Shown here: piece by piece, positions 52,901 through 64,000 of the stretch
Layout of the letters: every line of letters starts with the position of its first letter
Numbering within the stretch: the stretch's first letter is position 1
Assembly (NCBI GenBank): GCA_911728435.2
Contig: OU452198.1
Location: 43,801,902 to 43,865,901, forward strand
Length of the DNA: 64,000 nucleotides
Origin: Apoderus coryli
Lineage: Eukaryota > Arthropoda > Insecta > Coleoptera > Attelabidae
Direction: 5' to 3'
Notes under the pieces: model-generated
Database searches by the model: none
Seen by the model: only the letters and a program-made list of their open reading frames with translations
What the model was told of the DNA's origin: nothing
Made by a program: the position numbers and the translations under genes

Positions 52901-54383
52901 TAGTTAAAATTCAATTTCAAATAGATTAAAATGTAATTCTTACAACACACTTTCAGACAAAACTAATAGTAGGTCGCAATTTGGTAATTTTATCATTCAA
53001 TATATTTTTTAAAATCTCGTTCAGTGTATATTTCTGTCAGGATCTTCAATTTCTTTTTATAATAAAAAAATAAAACCTCTATAGGGTGGCATTGCCGACT
53101 CACTAATAGAAAATGTATACATAATTGTACTAATTGCCGACCTATTTTTATTTATATATATTTTTTTAAATCATGTCGTATTTGAGACATAAAAATCATG
53201 AGATTCGAGATAAAATGATTCATACAATTTGGATAAAAAAAAGCTAACAATATGTTTGGATTCAACAAATATTTATACAAATATCTTAGCAGGGATACCT
53301 ACTAAACTTGTTTACTACTCAAATATATTATAAGCCATTGTTTAATTTATTTTAGACAGGAAAATCCAAATATATCTCCTGAAAACACGAGGAGCACGTT
53401 AATGGGTACTTTTACCTTATGAGACAATGTAACTGAATTTCTGTACAACAGTTATGAAACGTGATGAATGCTCGAGGATATACCGAACACGTGTTTGTTT
53501 CGAGGTTAGCTCTATTGCGGAATTTTCTTAATCAAATTTACTACACTACACACTTAAAAACAGAATTCGCGAATAATGGTCTATTAAGATATGGTTATAA
53601 ATTAATATGTACCTGTACAGTGTATTACACCAAACATTTATTAGTATTGGAGAATATAGCGAGCACAGGTTTGTATAATTTACACAGTTCAAAACGCCAC
53701 TCTCAACTTGGTTTCATAACGTTGGATTGGAGCTGGGACTGTGAATCTTACAACTATATAAAACCTATACGTATAAAAATAGGTTATGTACTTACAAAGG
53801 TCTGAAGTTGCATGATATTATCCTCAATTGGATGTGTGCAATCGATGATGAATTTCAGCGACACTTTCTTCTTTTTCTGGCCTTTTCCACGAATTTGTTG
53901 TTTCTTTACCACCTGGGGGGCTTTGGCCTTTGCAGGTGCGGCAGGGGCTTTAGCCTTTGCAAGTGGGGCAGCAGCTTTAGCCGCTTTTGCGGCAGGTGGG
54001 GCAGCAGCAGCTTTAGCCGCCTTTGCAGCAGGTGGGGCAGCGGCTTTAGTCTGGAATCAACAACAATATTTAGTTGTCTTTCAGCCAGACTATTATAGTA
54101 GCCGGACGAAGTATTTTCGTCCCGAAGAGCGTACATGTGGATAATTTGCTAAAATTGTTTAATATTTAATCACAATATAACTATTGGTAAAATCTTGACA
54201 CGTTATAAATATAAAATAAATAATCCCAAAATATCTCAGCAATCACAACATGTTCTTGTTAAACAATTGTTTAGTAAAAATAGAAGAATAATGTAGATTT
54301 AGGATGACTTAAACATTTATGATTTTACCAAGAGATACAATAGGAAATTTAATTGTTGAATATATTTTACTTACAACAGCCAT
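49928..54383 (-). CDS. RpL22: Ribosomal protein eL22 (RpL22), 4 exons
   Basis: A component of the 60S ribosomal subunit. Exons on the minus strand: 54383-54375 (M-A-V only), 54050-53796, 51075-50948, 50075-49928. All introns are GT-AG with phases 0, 0, 2; total 540 nt, 179 aa. Exon 2 has an Ala/Lys/Pro-rich extension of about 50 residues made of [15 protein letters not shown] repeats, as in other insect eL22, then [20 protein letters not shown]. Exon 3 encodes [18 protein letters not shown] and [15 protein letters not shown]; exon 4 [20 protein letters not shown] and [10 protein letters not shown] with an acidic tail. A pyrimidine tract CTTTTTCTC (54437-54429, minus) lies about 46 bases before the ATG, as expected for a 5' TOP start. 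Intron 2 (2.7 kb) holds a retroelement copy. Confidence 0.97.
50440..50690 (+). pseudogene. Degraded mariner-like transposase fragment in RpL22 intron 3
   Basis: [20 protein letters not shown] resembles the YSPDLAPCDFFLFPKLK block of mariner transposases, which includes the third catalytic Asp; that residue is Tyr here. The rest is too decayed to frame. Confidence 0.45.
51548..52868 (-). mobile_element. CR1/Jockey-like non-LTR element, copy 2, in RpL22 intron 2
   Basis: Same family as 5608-7139. Minus-strand order: [20 protein letters not shown] (52850), [71 protein letters not shown], then NVDK-type palm and [20 protein letters not shown]. The 3' end has the same TTTATTTATTT tail and GGGCAAACGCCC hairpin at 51550. 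It is 5' longer than copy 1 but has an internal deletion of about 240 bp near 51855. A few frameshifts remain. Gene and element share the minus strand. Confidence 0.87.
52869..53795. other. RpL22 intron 2, 5' part, unassigned
   Basis: AT-rich; no repeat ends or coding blocks recognised. GGAGCTGGGACTGTG near 53725 recurs at about 50887, which hints at a shared short repeat in introns 2 and 3. Confidence 0.35.
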
Positions 54384-55309
54384 TTCTATGTGTTACCACT
54401 TCAACTAACGTTTTAAAAAGAACTGGCAGAGAAAAAGTTGAACGAAACTGAATAAAATTTCTGAAATTTGGTTGCATTGACAGTTGACATGACACATTAC
54501 ATGGTGGGGGAATATGCGAACTTGCGAACAGCACAATTATATCTTCAGAGGCATCTCACTTCTAGTTACTTTTAAGTTTTATTAACATTGAAATTGATAG
54601 ATTATATGTAATACTGTATTAAATGCTACTCAAATGTAATAGATTTCTTACAATTTTAATAGAATAACAGCTCTGTATGGGAAAGAGTACAGCTCTACAG
54701 AAATGATATGATAGGATTCACTCACATCTTTGGTATGTTGAAAAGGAACCCAAATCTCACAATTGCAATTAAGTGAGGTGAGTGAAAATTTGCGTTGAAG
54801 TAACACGTTTTTGTAATAGGAAGATAGATTATGTAATTTTTTTAAGAATCTAGAAATATTTTAAACTAATTTGCGATTAGAATTTACGAAGTAAAGTTAC
54901 TCCAATCGAAATACATGACATTGCCGCATCAAATTTTGTTTTCTAGAAGTTCCACGTGAAACAAAGAAGTAGATATCAATTTAAGTTTGACACAAAGATG
55001 AGACATGTATCAATAACTTCTGAATTATTACAGATGTTATTGCCTGTAGTCATAGAAATCGGTCATCTGTCGCCTATGTATATTTACTCTGTGATTTATA
55101 CAGAGATATGTAAAAGAGAGAATGAGCTTCGACCTTAGACAAAAAAAGAGAGTGGGCCCGTAATTGTGCCGGGCGTTGTGTTACCACCTAGCACATATTC
55201 CTTAGATTCAGAGGCGTAACATTCATAACTTATGTGATATATTTTTGAAATTTAATTTAATTTTGTTGATTAATAGCTTTAATACAAAAAGATATGTGCA
55301 TGTGGATGT
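54384..55309. other. Upstream region of RpL22, no gene recognised
   Basis: The first 60 bases are RpL22 leader. Text near 54640-54670 (GTAATAGATTTCTTACAATT) resembles the subterminal part of the hAT-like element at 22370-22405, so an old hAT-related remnant may lie at about 54540-54690. No coding exon is supported. Confidence 0.35.
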
Positions 55310-55660
55310 ATTAATAATAGTAATAACAATTCTTTATTTCAAATAAATGTACCTACATATCCACAATCACACGAGCATACAAATAAATGAAACGACGTCA
55401 AAAAAAAGAAAAACAAAAAAAAATGATAGTGCTAACTACATATCAAAATAATCCGCCAATTGATATGGTTCTAGTTCCACTAGTAATTTCCTAACTTCAT
55501 TCTTAAATATCTTCAATCTTCAATTATTTCTTTGATACTAATTGGTAGTTTGTTCACAAATCTAATTATCATATTATATAATGCTGATTTTTCGGTTAGT
55601 GATAATCTGTGAGTGAGAGGTACTGCAGTAGACACAACACCAATACATAACGTTTTTATT
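55310..55660 (-). pseudogene. Non-LTR RT C-terminal remnant
   Basis: Minus frame VPLTHRLSLTEKSALYNMII, RFVNKLPISIKEIIED, then with a frame break RNEVRKLLVELEPYQLADYF-like text to a stop near 55440. This is the final block of CR1-type RTs. The A/T-rich 3' UTR runs down to about 55310. Confidence 0.6.
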
Positions 55661-57059
55661 GTCCTTTAAATAGAATGAGTTTCGAATTGATTTCGAGAAT
55701 GGGATTTAATTTTTGAGACTGTAGTTTTGTTATGAAATATACACGAACATTAAGACATTTGACACAAATAGATTTTATTAGAAAGTATATTATGTGATTT
55801 GCTGGGCTATCTAGTGCATGTTGTTTTAAAGATTGAAATAATTAAAAAGCTAAAGTGACATTATTTTATTCACTTTTAACGCAAAAATGTGTAAAAAACA
55901 AATTTTTTGGAAAAATATAATGTCTACGCCCCTGATAAAGTAAACATCTATAGAGGTTTCTATCAAAAAATAATACTTTATCATGTTGATTTTAAATGAA
56001 TTGTTGTATCAAACAGTTTTAATTAGGTAAACTGAAACCTGTTATACTACATACTAAAAGATAATAGCCTAAAGATTACTTATAATTATTAAAAACTAAT
56101 AAAAACTAGAAGCGACTTGATACATTATTCTAAGTTTTACCTATGAAACGAAATTCTGGACTCCTTTTGTTCATTGCGACTTGGGCATCCAAAAGCCACA
56201 CAACGTACCATTTTATTAATATAGAAAATAAATTTCTATTCCCAATTTTCATAAATAAAATCATCAAAAATGCAAACGTAGTTTTCTGTTTTTCAGCACA
56301 TAAAAAATGGCCGCCGCATTAAAAGCGTTTTCGAAACATCGATATTTAAAACAGTACATTTGCGATTAGGAATAAATTAGATGTAAAAAATAAAAATAAA
56401 CTTTTTATTAGAAAGAATTAAGAAATTATCAAACGTTAAAATACTCAATAACAAAAAAACATATAAATAACTCCAAAAATAAAACAAATTTTAAAACGTA
56501 ATATTTTATAACGCCGGCGTCGAGCCAGTTTGCAGGGTTGCAGTTTACAATACGTATGGAAAACAAGTTGCGACGTTGCCGAATGCCGACTGGAAGTACA
56601 GAAAAATTTCAACCACCTTTAACAAATGAAATCAAAAGCTTTCGTTCTTATTTTCTTGCGCTGGGAAAATTGATTTTAAGATAAGAACCTAGTTTTCTTG
56701 TTTTGTCATATCATTGAACATCGAAAGGAAACATCGATGTCAACATCGATGTTTTCTACCTCTGACATCGATGTCGAAAACATCGAACATCGGTAACAGA
56801 ACATCGATGTTTCAAAAACATCGATGAACATCGCCCAGCACTACACAAATGTCAAAAAATCAAAACACTGTTAAAGTTGTGGTTATGTTTCATGTGAATG
56901 TGAGTGACTTTCACTAAAACCGAGTTTTGCTGCTATTTCTTAATTGTGTGGACTTATTTTGGATATTCGGTTTTTTATTAGTGTCGTTAGTATTTAGTTT
57001 ATTGTGTAGTTTAAAGATAAAAGGATATCCGTTAATTAGTGTTAAGTGTACGGGTACTT
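55661..57059. other. No gene recognised except short repeats and a 5' leader
   Basis: AT-rich; the ACATCGATG cluster at 56725-56835 is listed separately. The 150 bases before 57060 resemble an ordinary 5' leader of the exon that starts there. Confidence 0.35.
56725..56835. repeat. Cluster of ACATCGATG-type short repeats
   Basis: At least nine copies of ACATCG or its palindromic extension ACATCGATGT occur in about 110 bp, in both orientations and separated by TTTTC, GAAA and similar spacers. Neither strand is coding. Confidence 0.75.
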
Positions 57060-57139
57060 ATGGCATGCTTTGCTGTTAGAAGCTGTACCAAAAATATAAA
57101 TAATATCAACGCGACCATACCACACATTCCATATTTTTT
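57060..57139 (+). CDS. THAP-like first exon
   Basis: MACFAVRSCTKNINNINATI, then PHIPYF, gives Cys 3 and Cys 9 at the spacing of the first half of a THAP (C2CH) zinc finger. The exon would end at a GTATGA donor (57140) in phase 2, right after the aromatic position. That is the same place and phase as in the THAP gene at 61011. The second half was not found downstream, where a MITE (57460-57900) lies. It could be the start of a host gene, a P-element-like transposase or a relic. Confidence 0.4.
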
Positions 57140-57459
57140 GTATGAAAGAAATAGAAAAACAATTATAAACACAATTTGGTATACCCACAATTTTTGTTTA
57201 TATTAACGCCATTAATATGAAGACAGTTGTTTGATTACTATTATACATTTTTATAGCATAAGGTGTTCTGAAATTGACAAGGGTTTCTCTGCCGAGCTTT
57301 TTCCTCCATGAGTTCCAGGCTAACTTTCTTATTACTTATTATAAATAAATTAGAAATATTACAAATTTCGTGTTTTCTTTTATTAAGCCCCTCTAATTTC
57401 CCTAACTTGCCTATGTCGTGTGTATTTCTGGGTAAGTGGTATTGAAATGGGTGACAATA

Positions 57460-57900
57460 GGGTTATTCTTTCGTAGTGATTGATCTGAACAAGTGAATGT
57501 GATTAAACTGAATGTGATTATACTGAACTGAATATTTGGCGAAACCGAAAGATCAGCTTTCTTGTGATTGTCTTTCACTTAACCTCGAAAACTTGTGAAA
57601 ACAACCAAAACTGCTCTGAAAACTGGAAAATTATTTCTTGCATGATATTATTATCCATGTTTTAAACTTTTACAATTTATTGGTTTGATTCGAACCAATT
57701 ATTATATCTCAATATTCAACACTTTTAGAGGTTAACTGAACGAACTAACCGGTACCTAGAGGTTGATCAGTAAGCGGGAAGGGGGGGTAGGAATTTTAAT
57801 CAGTTTGGTAGAAGTGACCGATGTCGAAAGAATACGCACAATCGTGAATGAACTGACAATATTCAGATTGTTCACTTAGTTCAGTACGAAAGAATAACCC
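57460..57900. mobile_element. 441-bp MITE with GGGTTATTCTTTCGTA ends
   Basis: The 16-bp ends are perfect inverted repeats. TA flanks both sides (57458-57459, 57901-57902); the longer reading AAT on both sides is also possible. A truncated relative is nested in the hAT-like element at 21350-21648. It has no transposase. The relative's sense strand includes ATGGATAATAATATCATGG, an ATG-start stretch that might descend from a parental gene. Confidence 0.85.
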
Positions 57901-57902
57901 TA

Positions 57903-59075
57903 ATGTTACACAACGTAGATGGAAGTGGAAAAAAAGATACTTATGTAGTTTCGAACGAACCTGGGTAAGTATGTTATACTACAATAGATGAAGCAAATAC
58001 CTATTACGTTCAATCAATAAATAATTAATGTAGTAAAGAATGATGAATATCGCATATTTCGAATATTAAAGATTACCTGAAGCAACACAAGTTTTCTTTA
58101 ACACTTCTGTTCTGTAAATAATTGCTACAAATATTGCTATTAGTTGTTTTTGCAATTACTAACTTACAGTTTATAAACGGTCCTCGAATCGTAAAAAGAA
58201 ATTTGACTATACCCTGTAAGCCTAAGCTAGAAGATGGCGGTCCCCGCGATTAGAAAATTTGCGCATCTTATATTATACCAAGTCAATTTCAACTGACCTA
58301 CCGGTTGCAATATTGGTTAAGTTTGTGGTCGTCCCGAAATAGTAAAACATAAATGGTAATAATATGACAAGTTAACGAATTCATTTAAATAATTATCGTT
58401 AATAAAAATTAATTAAAATGTCCTTAGAAAAAAGAAACGACTTAAAATCCTTTTTATGTTGTGAACTAACCATGTTATTTTAATAACCAATAGCTAGGAA
58501 TATAACTCGGCTGTGTTTAAACCACGATATTTTGGTGATAATCACAATATCAAACAGCGTAATCGTGATTTATTACAGCAAAACCAATGTAATAACCAAA
58601 ATCTATTGTGTATATCAATAGTTACAACTGGTTATCGGCTTGAATTTGAATTTAATTGTGTATAAAGAAACTAAACTACTGAGATAAACTATTAGTCAAA
58701 TATAAAATAGGAACAACAACTTAATATGAAATTTAAAATATTATAAACCTACCTGTCCTATTTACAAATAATATTTAATCGAATCGCAAACATATTGATC
58801 GATACCGGACTAGACATTGGAAACTTTTCACGAGAGCGAGCGCCCCCAACCGTCATTTCCACAATTTAAAAAATGACACTCTCGACAACCAAAAAATTAA
58901 TAAGGAGTAAAAAGGAGTCAATCGCAGAAAGTCGTGGGAGAGTGTTGATAATCACCGTCCAATCCGTGAATATTTATTAATTTTTGACTATTAGCATGAT
59001 CTAAAAATTAATTATTGCGGTAATTGTGTTAATAATAACAACGTGAACTTGTAGTAAAAAACACAAATAGAAACT
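57903..59075. other. Upstream region of secreted-protein gene
   Basis: The last 250 bases before 59076 are less repetitive and free of transposon text, fitting a promoter and 5' leader. No TATA box was assigned. The earlier part is AT-rich with nothing recognised. Confidence 0.4.
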
Positions 59076-59163
59076 ATGATGTTAGTGCACAAAGTGTTGT
59101 GTATTATTTTAGTGTTTGGATATCAATCTAACTGCTGGGCGACAGAAAGCTACGAATATGACG
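59076..59163 (+). CDS. First coding exon of a secreted protein (partial gene)
   Basis: ATG ATG begins a 29-codon stretch: basic start, hydrophobic core VLCIILVFGYQSNCWA, then ATESYEYD, a classic signal peptide with a probable cleavage site after WA. A strong donor GTAAGTG follows at 59164 in phase 1. No later exon was recognised before the window ends, so the product is unknown. Confidence 0.6.
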
Positions 59164-60358
59164 GTAAGTGTTGTATAGGTACTATAGTGATATACCTTTT
59201 TTATCACCTGTAAACAATTAAAAACGTTGAAGAACCGGTATATAATTTTTGTTGTTTCCCATTCAAAAACTAATTAAGTACATAGATTTAATGTTACTGT
59301 CTTAGCATCATTGTAATGAACTACAAACAAATTTAGTTTAATGTATGTTTTGCATTTGAGGTAGGTATAGGTAGGTATGTTAAAAATAAACAAAAAAGAA
59401 TGTGTTTTACCTGTGAAGACAGGTGTATGCAATACAAAATGGCGAATAAATACATGAATAAGAAGTTCTGGAGGAAACTTATTAACAATAATGAATTTTA
59501 TTATCAAGAATGGTTTTATATTATTCTATTGTAATTATGTTCAATCGATGTTTGGTTGTCTGGAGTTGCCTTCAATTAGTTATTGATTATTTTTGTTGTT
59601 ATTTAATTAGGTATTACTCAATATGTAGTTTTAAAGTAGGTACGTCAATATGCTTTTTGGTAAAATATATTTTTTTATTAATTTGCGTCAATAGATTTGC
59701 GCCTTCTGGGAACTAGATGGTAAATTTGCGTTGCTTTATGAAAGTGACTCATTTTAAATTAATATGTTCCTTACTTGGTTTACCATCTGGTGAAATAATA
59801 ATAATAATAAACAAAATTATGTAGTGATATTTTGTGTATTATATAGTTAGTTACATTGTGAAAGTTACTTTATGTTATTAAAAATATTGTTTGGATAAGT
59901 CTCTACTGCAGAGTGTGCCACTTATTAATCAAATAGACAGGGTCGGATCCACAGAAATCTTATATTATATATATACTCTAGAATGATAATCCCGTAGTAC
60001 AAAAATGTAACCAAAAGTGTAGAGCTGTCCATAATGCGCATGATCACCAGTATCTTATTTTTCAACAGGACCGGCTTTGATTAAATGTAATATTACTGTT
60101 ATGTTATAGGTATATTTAAAATTAAATTTTACCATTTGGTAACATTCAAATAAAAAAATGGAATAAAGGAATTTAAGAAATAAAAAATTACATTACATAT
60201 CTAAATACTTTATTGTCTAACAGGTACAACCCAATAATAATAAATCTAAGCAGAAACGAGAAATAAGTAAAAATTCTAATACTGGAAAATATCTTAAGGA
60301 CATGAGCATTCTAATTATTTATTTTATTATTATATAATATTTGTTTGTTTATACAACC
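59164..60358. other. Intron of the secreted-protein gene or intergenic
   Basis: AT-rich sequence with an ATA/ATT microsatellite near 59797. No coding exon, RNA gene or repeat terminus was recognised. Confidence 0.35.
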
Positions 60359-61011
60359 ACCTTAGGCGTCTTACCTCTCTACAGCCTTCAAAGAAGGGGT
60401 GCAAGAAACAGTGACTTCACAAATACTTTCCGTGTCCATGTAAACCACTTCCATATCATCCGTACTACTCGCAATAGTATTTTGTGAGAAAACATGGTTG
60501 GTAGAACTTGTATTCTCAGCAATTTCATGGAGGATTCTATAATTAAGTATATTCCAGTTTAACAACAGAATTCAAACGTAGGAAATATATTCTTGACATA
60601 CATATCATTCATTTTTGACGGGCTGCTTTAAGTAACCAGTGTCTTGATATCAAACGATTAAGAATTCAACTTCAACTCTCATTTACATAATCTCTTCTTT
60701 TCAACAAAAGTTTGGGAACTGCATCGGGTACGAGGGTGATCCTCTTGCCGTCTTCTCTAGAAATGATATCTTCTGCAGCGAAATGCTTACTGCATATGAC
60801 ATTCCCATCACATAAATTTTCTGTACTAGGATCCCAATGCCCGCATCCAAACATCATGTCTTTTTTTGTCAAGCTAAAAATGAGTATCATGTCAATGGTA
60901 TCATATTGACTCAAACTCAGACTGTTAGAAACCCGAAACAATAACTTACTGAAAATATTTAATACCAGGAATGAGACCTTCATTTTTACACCACAACACT
61001 ATACACCTCAT
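60359..61011 (-). CDS. THAP-domain protein gene (partial model)
   Basis: THAP fingers are C2CH DNA-binding domains. Exon 1 (61011-60950) encodes MRCIVLWCKNEGLIPGIKYF with C3 and C8. Donor GTAAGT follows in phase 2. Exon 2 (from 60873) completes it: MMFGCGHWDPSTENL, VICSKHFAAEDI (the C and H ligands) and LVPDAVPKLL (the AVP motif). Exon 2 either ends at its own stop (60672-60674), giving about an 87-aa product, or is spliced to a third open stretch at 60534-60359 (ILHEIAENTSSTNHVF to LKAVE, with acceptor TTATAG and donor GTAAGA). The donor needed for the latter was not clear. It is a host gene or a domesticated P-like transposase start. Confidence 0.65.
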
Positions 61012-62265
61012 TGTTTGTTAAATAAACGAACTAAAACCAAAATAACAAATATTAAAAACAATTTTAATCACAAATATCTATCAACAATTAAAATATACCA
61101 CGAATAAAACCATAACTCAATTATAAAACCTATCTAAATTGTTGTGAAGCCGACTCTGACAGATATTCCCACTACGAGAAACGTCATTTGCGAAAACAGA
61201 CGCTGTTGCGAAATCTCCTAAATTTAATAAGATTTGGAAAAAAATGTTTCGTTCATATTGCTGAAAACTAAACAGTATGCAATTTTACCGATAACATTTA
61301 ATTATTTGATTTTGTCAAGCAGTTTCTTATGACGCAACATATGGATTTATTTATAAAACAGATATGTCGCATAAATTCTGTAAGGCGAACGACAAAATAG
61401 TTTTAAATATGGCAGCTCTGTACTGAAAATAAGAAACTGAGGAGCACGCGTAGATCGTGAAAACTCTGCATACCCATTACACTTTTTGGTATTCGGCTGG
61501 ATTTAATTAGCATTCTATAGTACATATATAATATAAGATTTCTATGGTCGGATCTAAGGCTATTGTATGTTTGTCAGCTCAAAATGTCAAAATAAATTTG
61601 ATGCTTGATTGTTTGAGATCCTGCACCGAGTTCGATATTAAACAAGACCAACGGGAGAAGAACAAAACCGAAATATCCTATTATTATCATCACCCGACCT
61701 ACTTTCCCTATCTAAATTTCGGGGTGTTTCGGATACATTGTAATTAAACTTTGCATCGATATTTTCTCGGCTATTTTATTAAAAAAAAAAAAGATAATGC
61801 TTGAAGCAAGGCAAAAACAAATCTTTTATTTCCTATATTCAAATAACATCGACCAATACCTATTAATTATATATTTTTTGGTCCTTCGCGATATGTATTT
61901 ATTTTTTTTTTTGAAAAATTGCTTTTTCATCTGCCTACACGTATTTTATCATCAGATTGATTGATGGAGTCCCTTTTTTAGTTATTGAATGTTTCTGTGT
62001 ACCTATAGGTATACTGGATGGTTTGGGGTTTTATTATGTATGTTTTTTACACTTTTTTGAAATACCTACATGATTTCCAATTTTTCATTTTATAGCTACA
62101 TGCGGTGATAGAATCGCATCACAACTTTCTCTATTTTAGCCCCTGTTTCGAAAACCTGGACGTTTAGTTACGTGTTTCTAGTTAAACAGGCCATAGGATG
62201 ACACATAGATGGCGTTATTAGAAATTTTGAAATGTTTGCTGGACCAATTCGGCTAAAATGTTTTC
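61012..62265. other. No gene recognised
   Basis: AT-rich intergenic sequence. A 67-codon open stretch at 61544-61747 has no family resemblance. No repeat end was resolved. Confidence 0.35.
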
Positions 62266-62835
62266 AAGAATCTAGCACTTCCGGTTATACCGGAAATGGG
62301 TGTGAACTTCCTTATTTCAAATACGACCCTATATAAATTATATTTTTTTTGGATTCTCCTTGTAATTCTAAACATATTTCATGCATACTATGTTGTACCT
62401 ATCGCCAGCCGTTTTCGAAATATTTGAAATTTTATGTCAAAAATGACGGTTTCAGAATAAAGAATAATAACAATTTTCTATTATATGGAAGCTTTCATAA
62501 TTTAATTTGTTAGAATATCCTAGGAGATATACAGGGTGTCCTACGGTGGCATTAGATTATTTCAGAAACTACTTCGAATTGAATTTTGAAAATTTCAGTG
62601 TCTATATTGTCAAATATGCTCTACTCAAATAATATAATAGCAACGGCATAGTGCTTCCGGTTATACCGGAAGTTGATGGCAACTTTGTGATTTTAAATGG
62701 AACACCCTATATATTATTACATTTTTGGATTCTAAATAAGATTTCAGACATATTTCATGTATCATGTCCTATACCTAACGTCAGTCGTTTTTGACTTATA
62801 TCAAGATTTATGTCAAAATTGACAGTTTAGGGCTC
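62266..62835. repeat. Two divergent direct repeats with a palindromic CTTCCGGTTATACCGGAAG-type core
   Basis: Unit 1 (about 62266-62460) and unit 2 (about 62640-62835) share, in the same order, CTTCCGGTTATACCGGAA, CCCTATAT, TTTTGGATTCT, ATATTTCATG, a GTCGTTTT-like stretch and a TTATGTCAAAA end. The period is about 372 bp. An ACAGGGTGTCC repeat end at 62531 lies between them. Confidence 0.75.
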
Positions 62836-63493
62836 CATAAGAATTCCGTTTTTTCCTTGTAAATCAGTATTTAATAATTATTTTGCAGGTATTTTCTTAT
62901 CAGGTGGTATCTTCTTTTTCAAATTGACAAGACATTTCCTGATTATTTTATACAGGGTGGTCAAAAAATTATATTGAAAACGGTTCAAGAAAAACAGTTG
63001 AAAGTAAATTTTTTCAAATGGAATGGGTATATTATTATTATTTTATCTTCCTTAGCATTAAAAAATAATACAATTTTGTAATAGGTTATCATTTTCTAAA
63101 AGGCATAGTTTTCGAAATATCGTCATTTTAAATTTTTCTGCAGCGCCTACCGTTATCTCTCTGGAAGCTAGCTAATTAATTTAGTTAGCCATGAAATTAT
63201 TGTCATTTTAACGTCAAACTAAACGTCAAATTAATAAAAATGAAAAATACTTATTGATATTATAAATTTATTATTAATTCATGGAGAATAAAATAAAGTG
63301 ATTAATATCACCTGTACAGTAAAAGAAATTAGGAAGAATTTTGAGAAATCATTTAGAGCAGGTTGGAAGGTATACAAATCAAGTATTACAACGAACTAAG
63401 ACTAAAATTTAAAATAATACAGCAGAAATGAACAGAAGATTAAACTAAATAAATTTTCAACTAAAAAAAGTTAATCAACTAACGATAACAAAA

Positions 63494-63999
63494 CTAATTT
63501 AATTGTTCGATATGACCCCCATTTAGTATTAAACACTTATTTACCCGTTCAATAAATTCACTCGTGACAGCTCGTGCAATTTGGACTCCAGGTAAGGCTT
63601 CGAATGAAGTTCGGATGCGTCCTACTAATTCTTCTTTTGAATTAATTGGGGTGGAATACACCTTTTGTTTAATTGCACCCCAAACATAAAAATCCAGCGG
63701 TGATAGATCTGGAGATCTCGCTGGCCAATCCCAAAGCCCTTAACGTCTGATCCATATATCTTCAAACATTTCATTAAGCTGTTGTGTGATTCTATTTTCA
63801 CAGTGAGGTGGTGCTCCATCTAACTGGTACCAACAACTTCTTAATTCATTTAATGGTAGATCATCCAAAAAATGCGCCACAACATTTTGCAAAATATAAA
63901 CAAACCTTCCGTATTTAAATTATGCTCGTAAATAAAATATTCAACATGTGTGTCTTTCACCATACAAAAAACGTTCAGACTAAATTTATTTTGAAAATT
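63494..63999 (-). pseudogene. Mariner/IS630-like transposase, C-terminal half, cut by window end
   Basis: Minus-strand text has DWPARSPDLSPLDFYVWG (about 63735-63682), the third catalytic Asp block, then INSKEELVGRIRTSFEALPG and FIERVNKCLILNGGHIEQLN with the stop at 63494-63496. Upstream text is broken by stops and a frameshift near 63740, so the copy is dead. The N-terminus lies past the window. The element's 3' end may be the ACAGGGTGGTC repeat end at about 62953. Confidence 0.8.
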
Positions 64000-64000
64000 T

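Noticed and set aside
53812..54144. Plus-strand 110-codon Ala/Gly-rich frame and the overlapping 96-codon frame
   Set aside because: They are the complement of the Ala/Lys/Pro-rich RpL22 exon 2, which has clear family identity and correct splicing.

Overview
This 64 kb window is AT-rich nuclear DNA from an arthropod, most likely an insect and possibly a beetle. The evidence is GT-AG spliced genes of animal families, dense non-LTR (CR1/Jockey/RTE/I-like), BEL/Pao, hAT-like, Sola-like and mariner-like elements, and many copies of an ACAGGGTGT-type repeat end. The species cannot be named from the sequence alone.

Three host genes can be reconstructed exon by exon with every splice phase agreeing. 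(1) Minus strand, 28309 to 18665: the catalytic subunit of protein-only (mitochondrial) RNase P, PRORP, 8 exons, 526 aa. (2) Plus strand, 29653 to 47891: an RNF8-like E3 ubiquitin ligase with an N-terminal FHA domain, a C3HC4 RING, an Arg/Asn-rich stretch, a SUMO-interacting-type motif and a C-terminal CCHC zinc knuckle, 12 exons, 707 aa. (3) Minus strand, 54383 to 49928: ribosomal protein eL22 (RpL22), 4 exons, 179 aa. PRORP and RNF8 are head to head across 1.3 kb; RNF8 and RpL22 converge. Smaller supports: a THAP-domain gene (61011 to about 60359, minus), a THAP-like first exon (57060-57139, plus), and the signal-peptide exon of a secreted protein (59076-59163, plus) that continues beyond the window.

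Almost everything else is mobile DNA, mostly inside the large introns. From the left: a 1.46 kb terminal-inverted-repeat element (1704-3161) with a second inverted copy in a PRORP intron (19617-21041); a foldback element (3383-3880); non-LTR fragments (4.9-7.1 kb); a CR1/Jockey-like reverse transcriptase (RT) split by a 3.2 kb Sola-like transposon (8054-11247) with a 4-bp ATAT duplication and a subterminal motif array; a 566-aa transposase-like gene between long inverted arms (about 12.1-15.3 kb); and further RT remnants. PRORP introns hold a hAT-like element with a perfect 8-bp duplication (21070-22418), a tRNA-derived SINE head and two RT elements. RNF8 introns hold a non-LTR element interrupted by a Ginger-like element and by another retroelement, an intact BEL/Pao element with identical 199-bp LTRs (38614-44642), and remnants of other LTR and I-like elements. 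RpL22 intron 2 carries a second copy of the 5.6-7.1 kb retroelement. The right end has a THAP/MITE zone, divergent tandem repeats and the end of a mariner-like transposase.

The nested insertions can be ordered because inner elements interrupt outer reading frames and removing them with one copy of the target duplication restores the frame. The host exons show no lesions despite this load. The least settled part of the gene models is the last PRORP exon.
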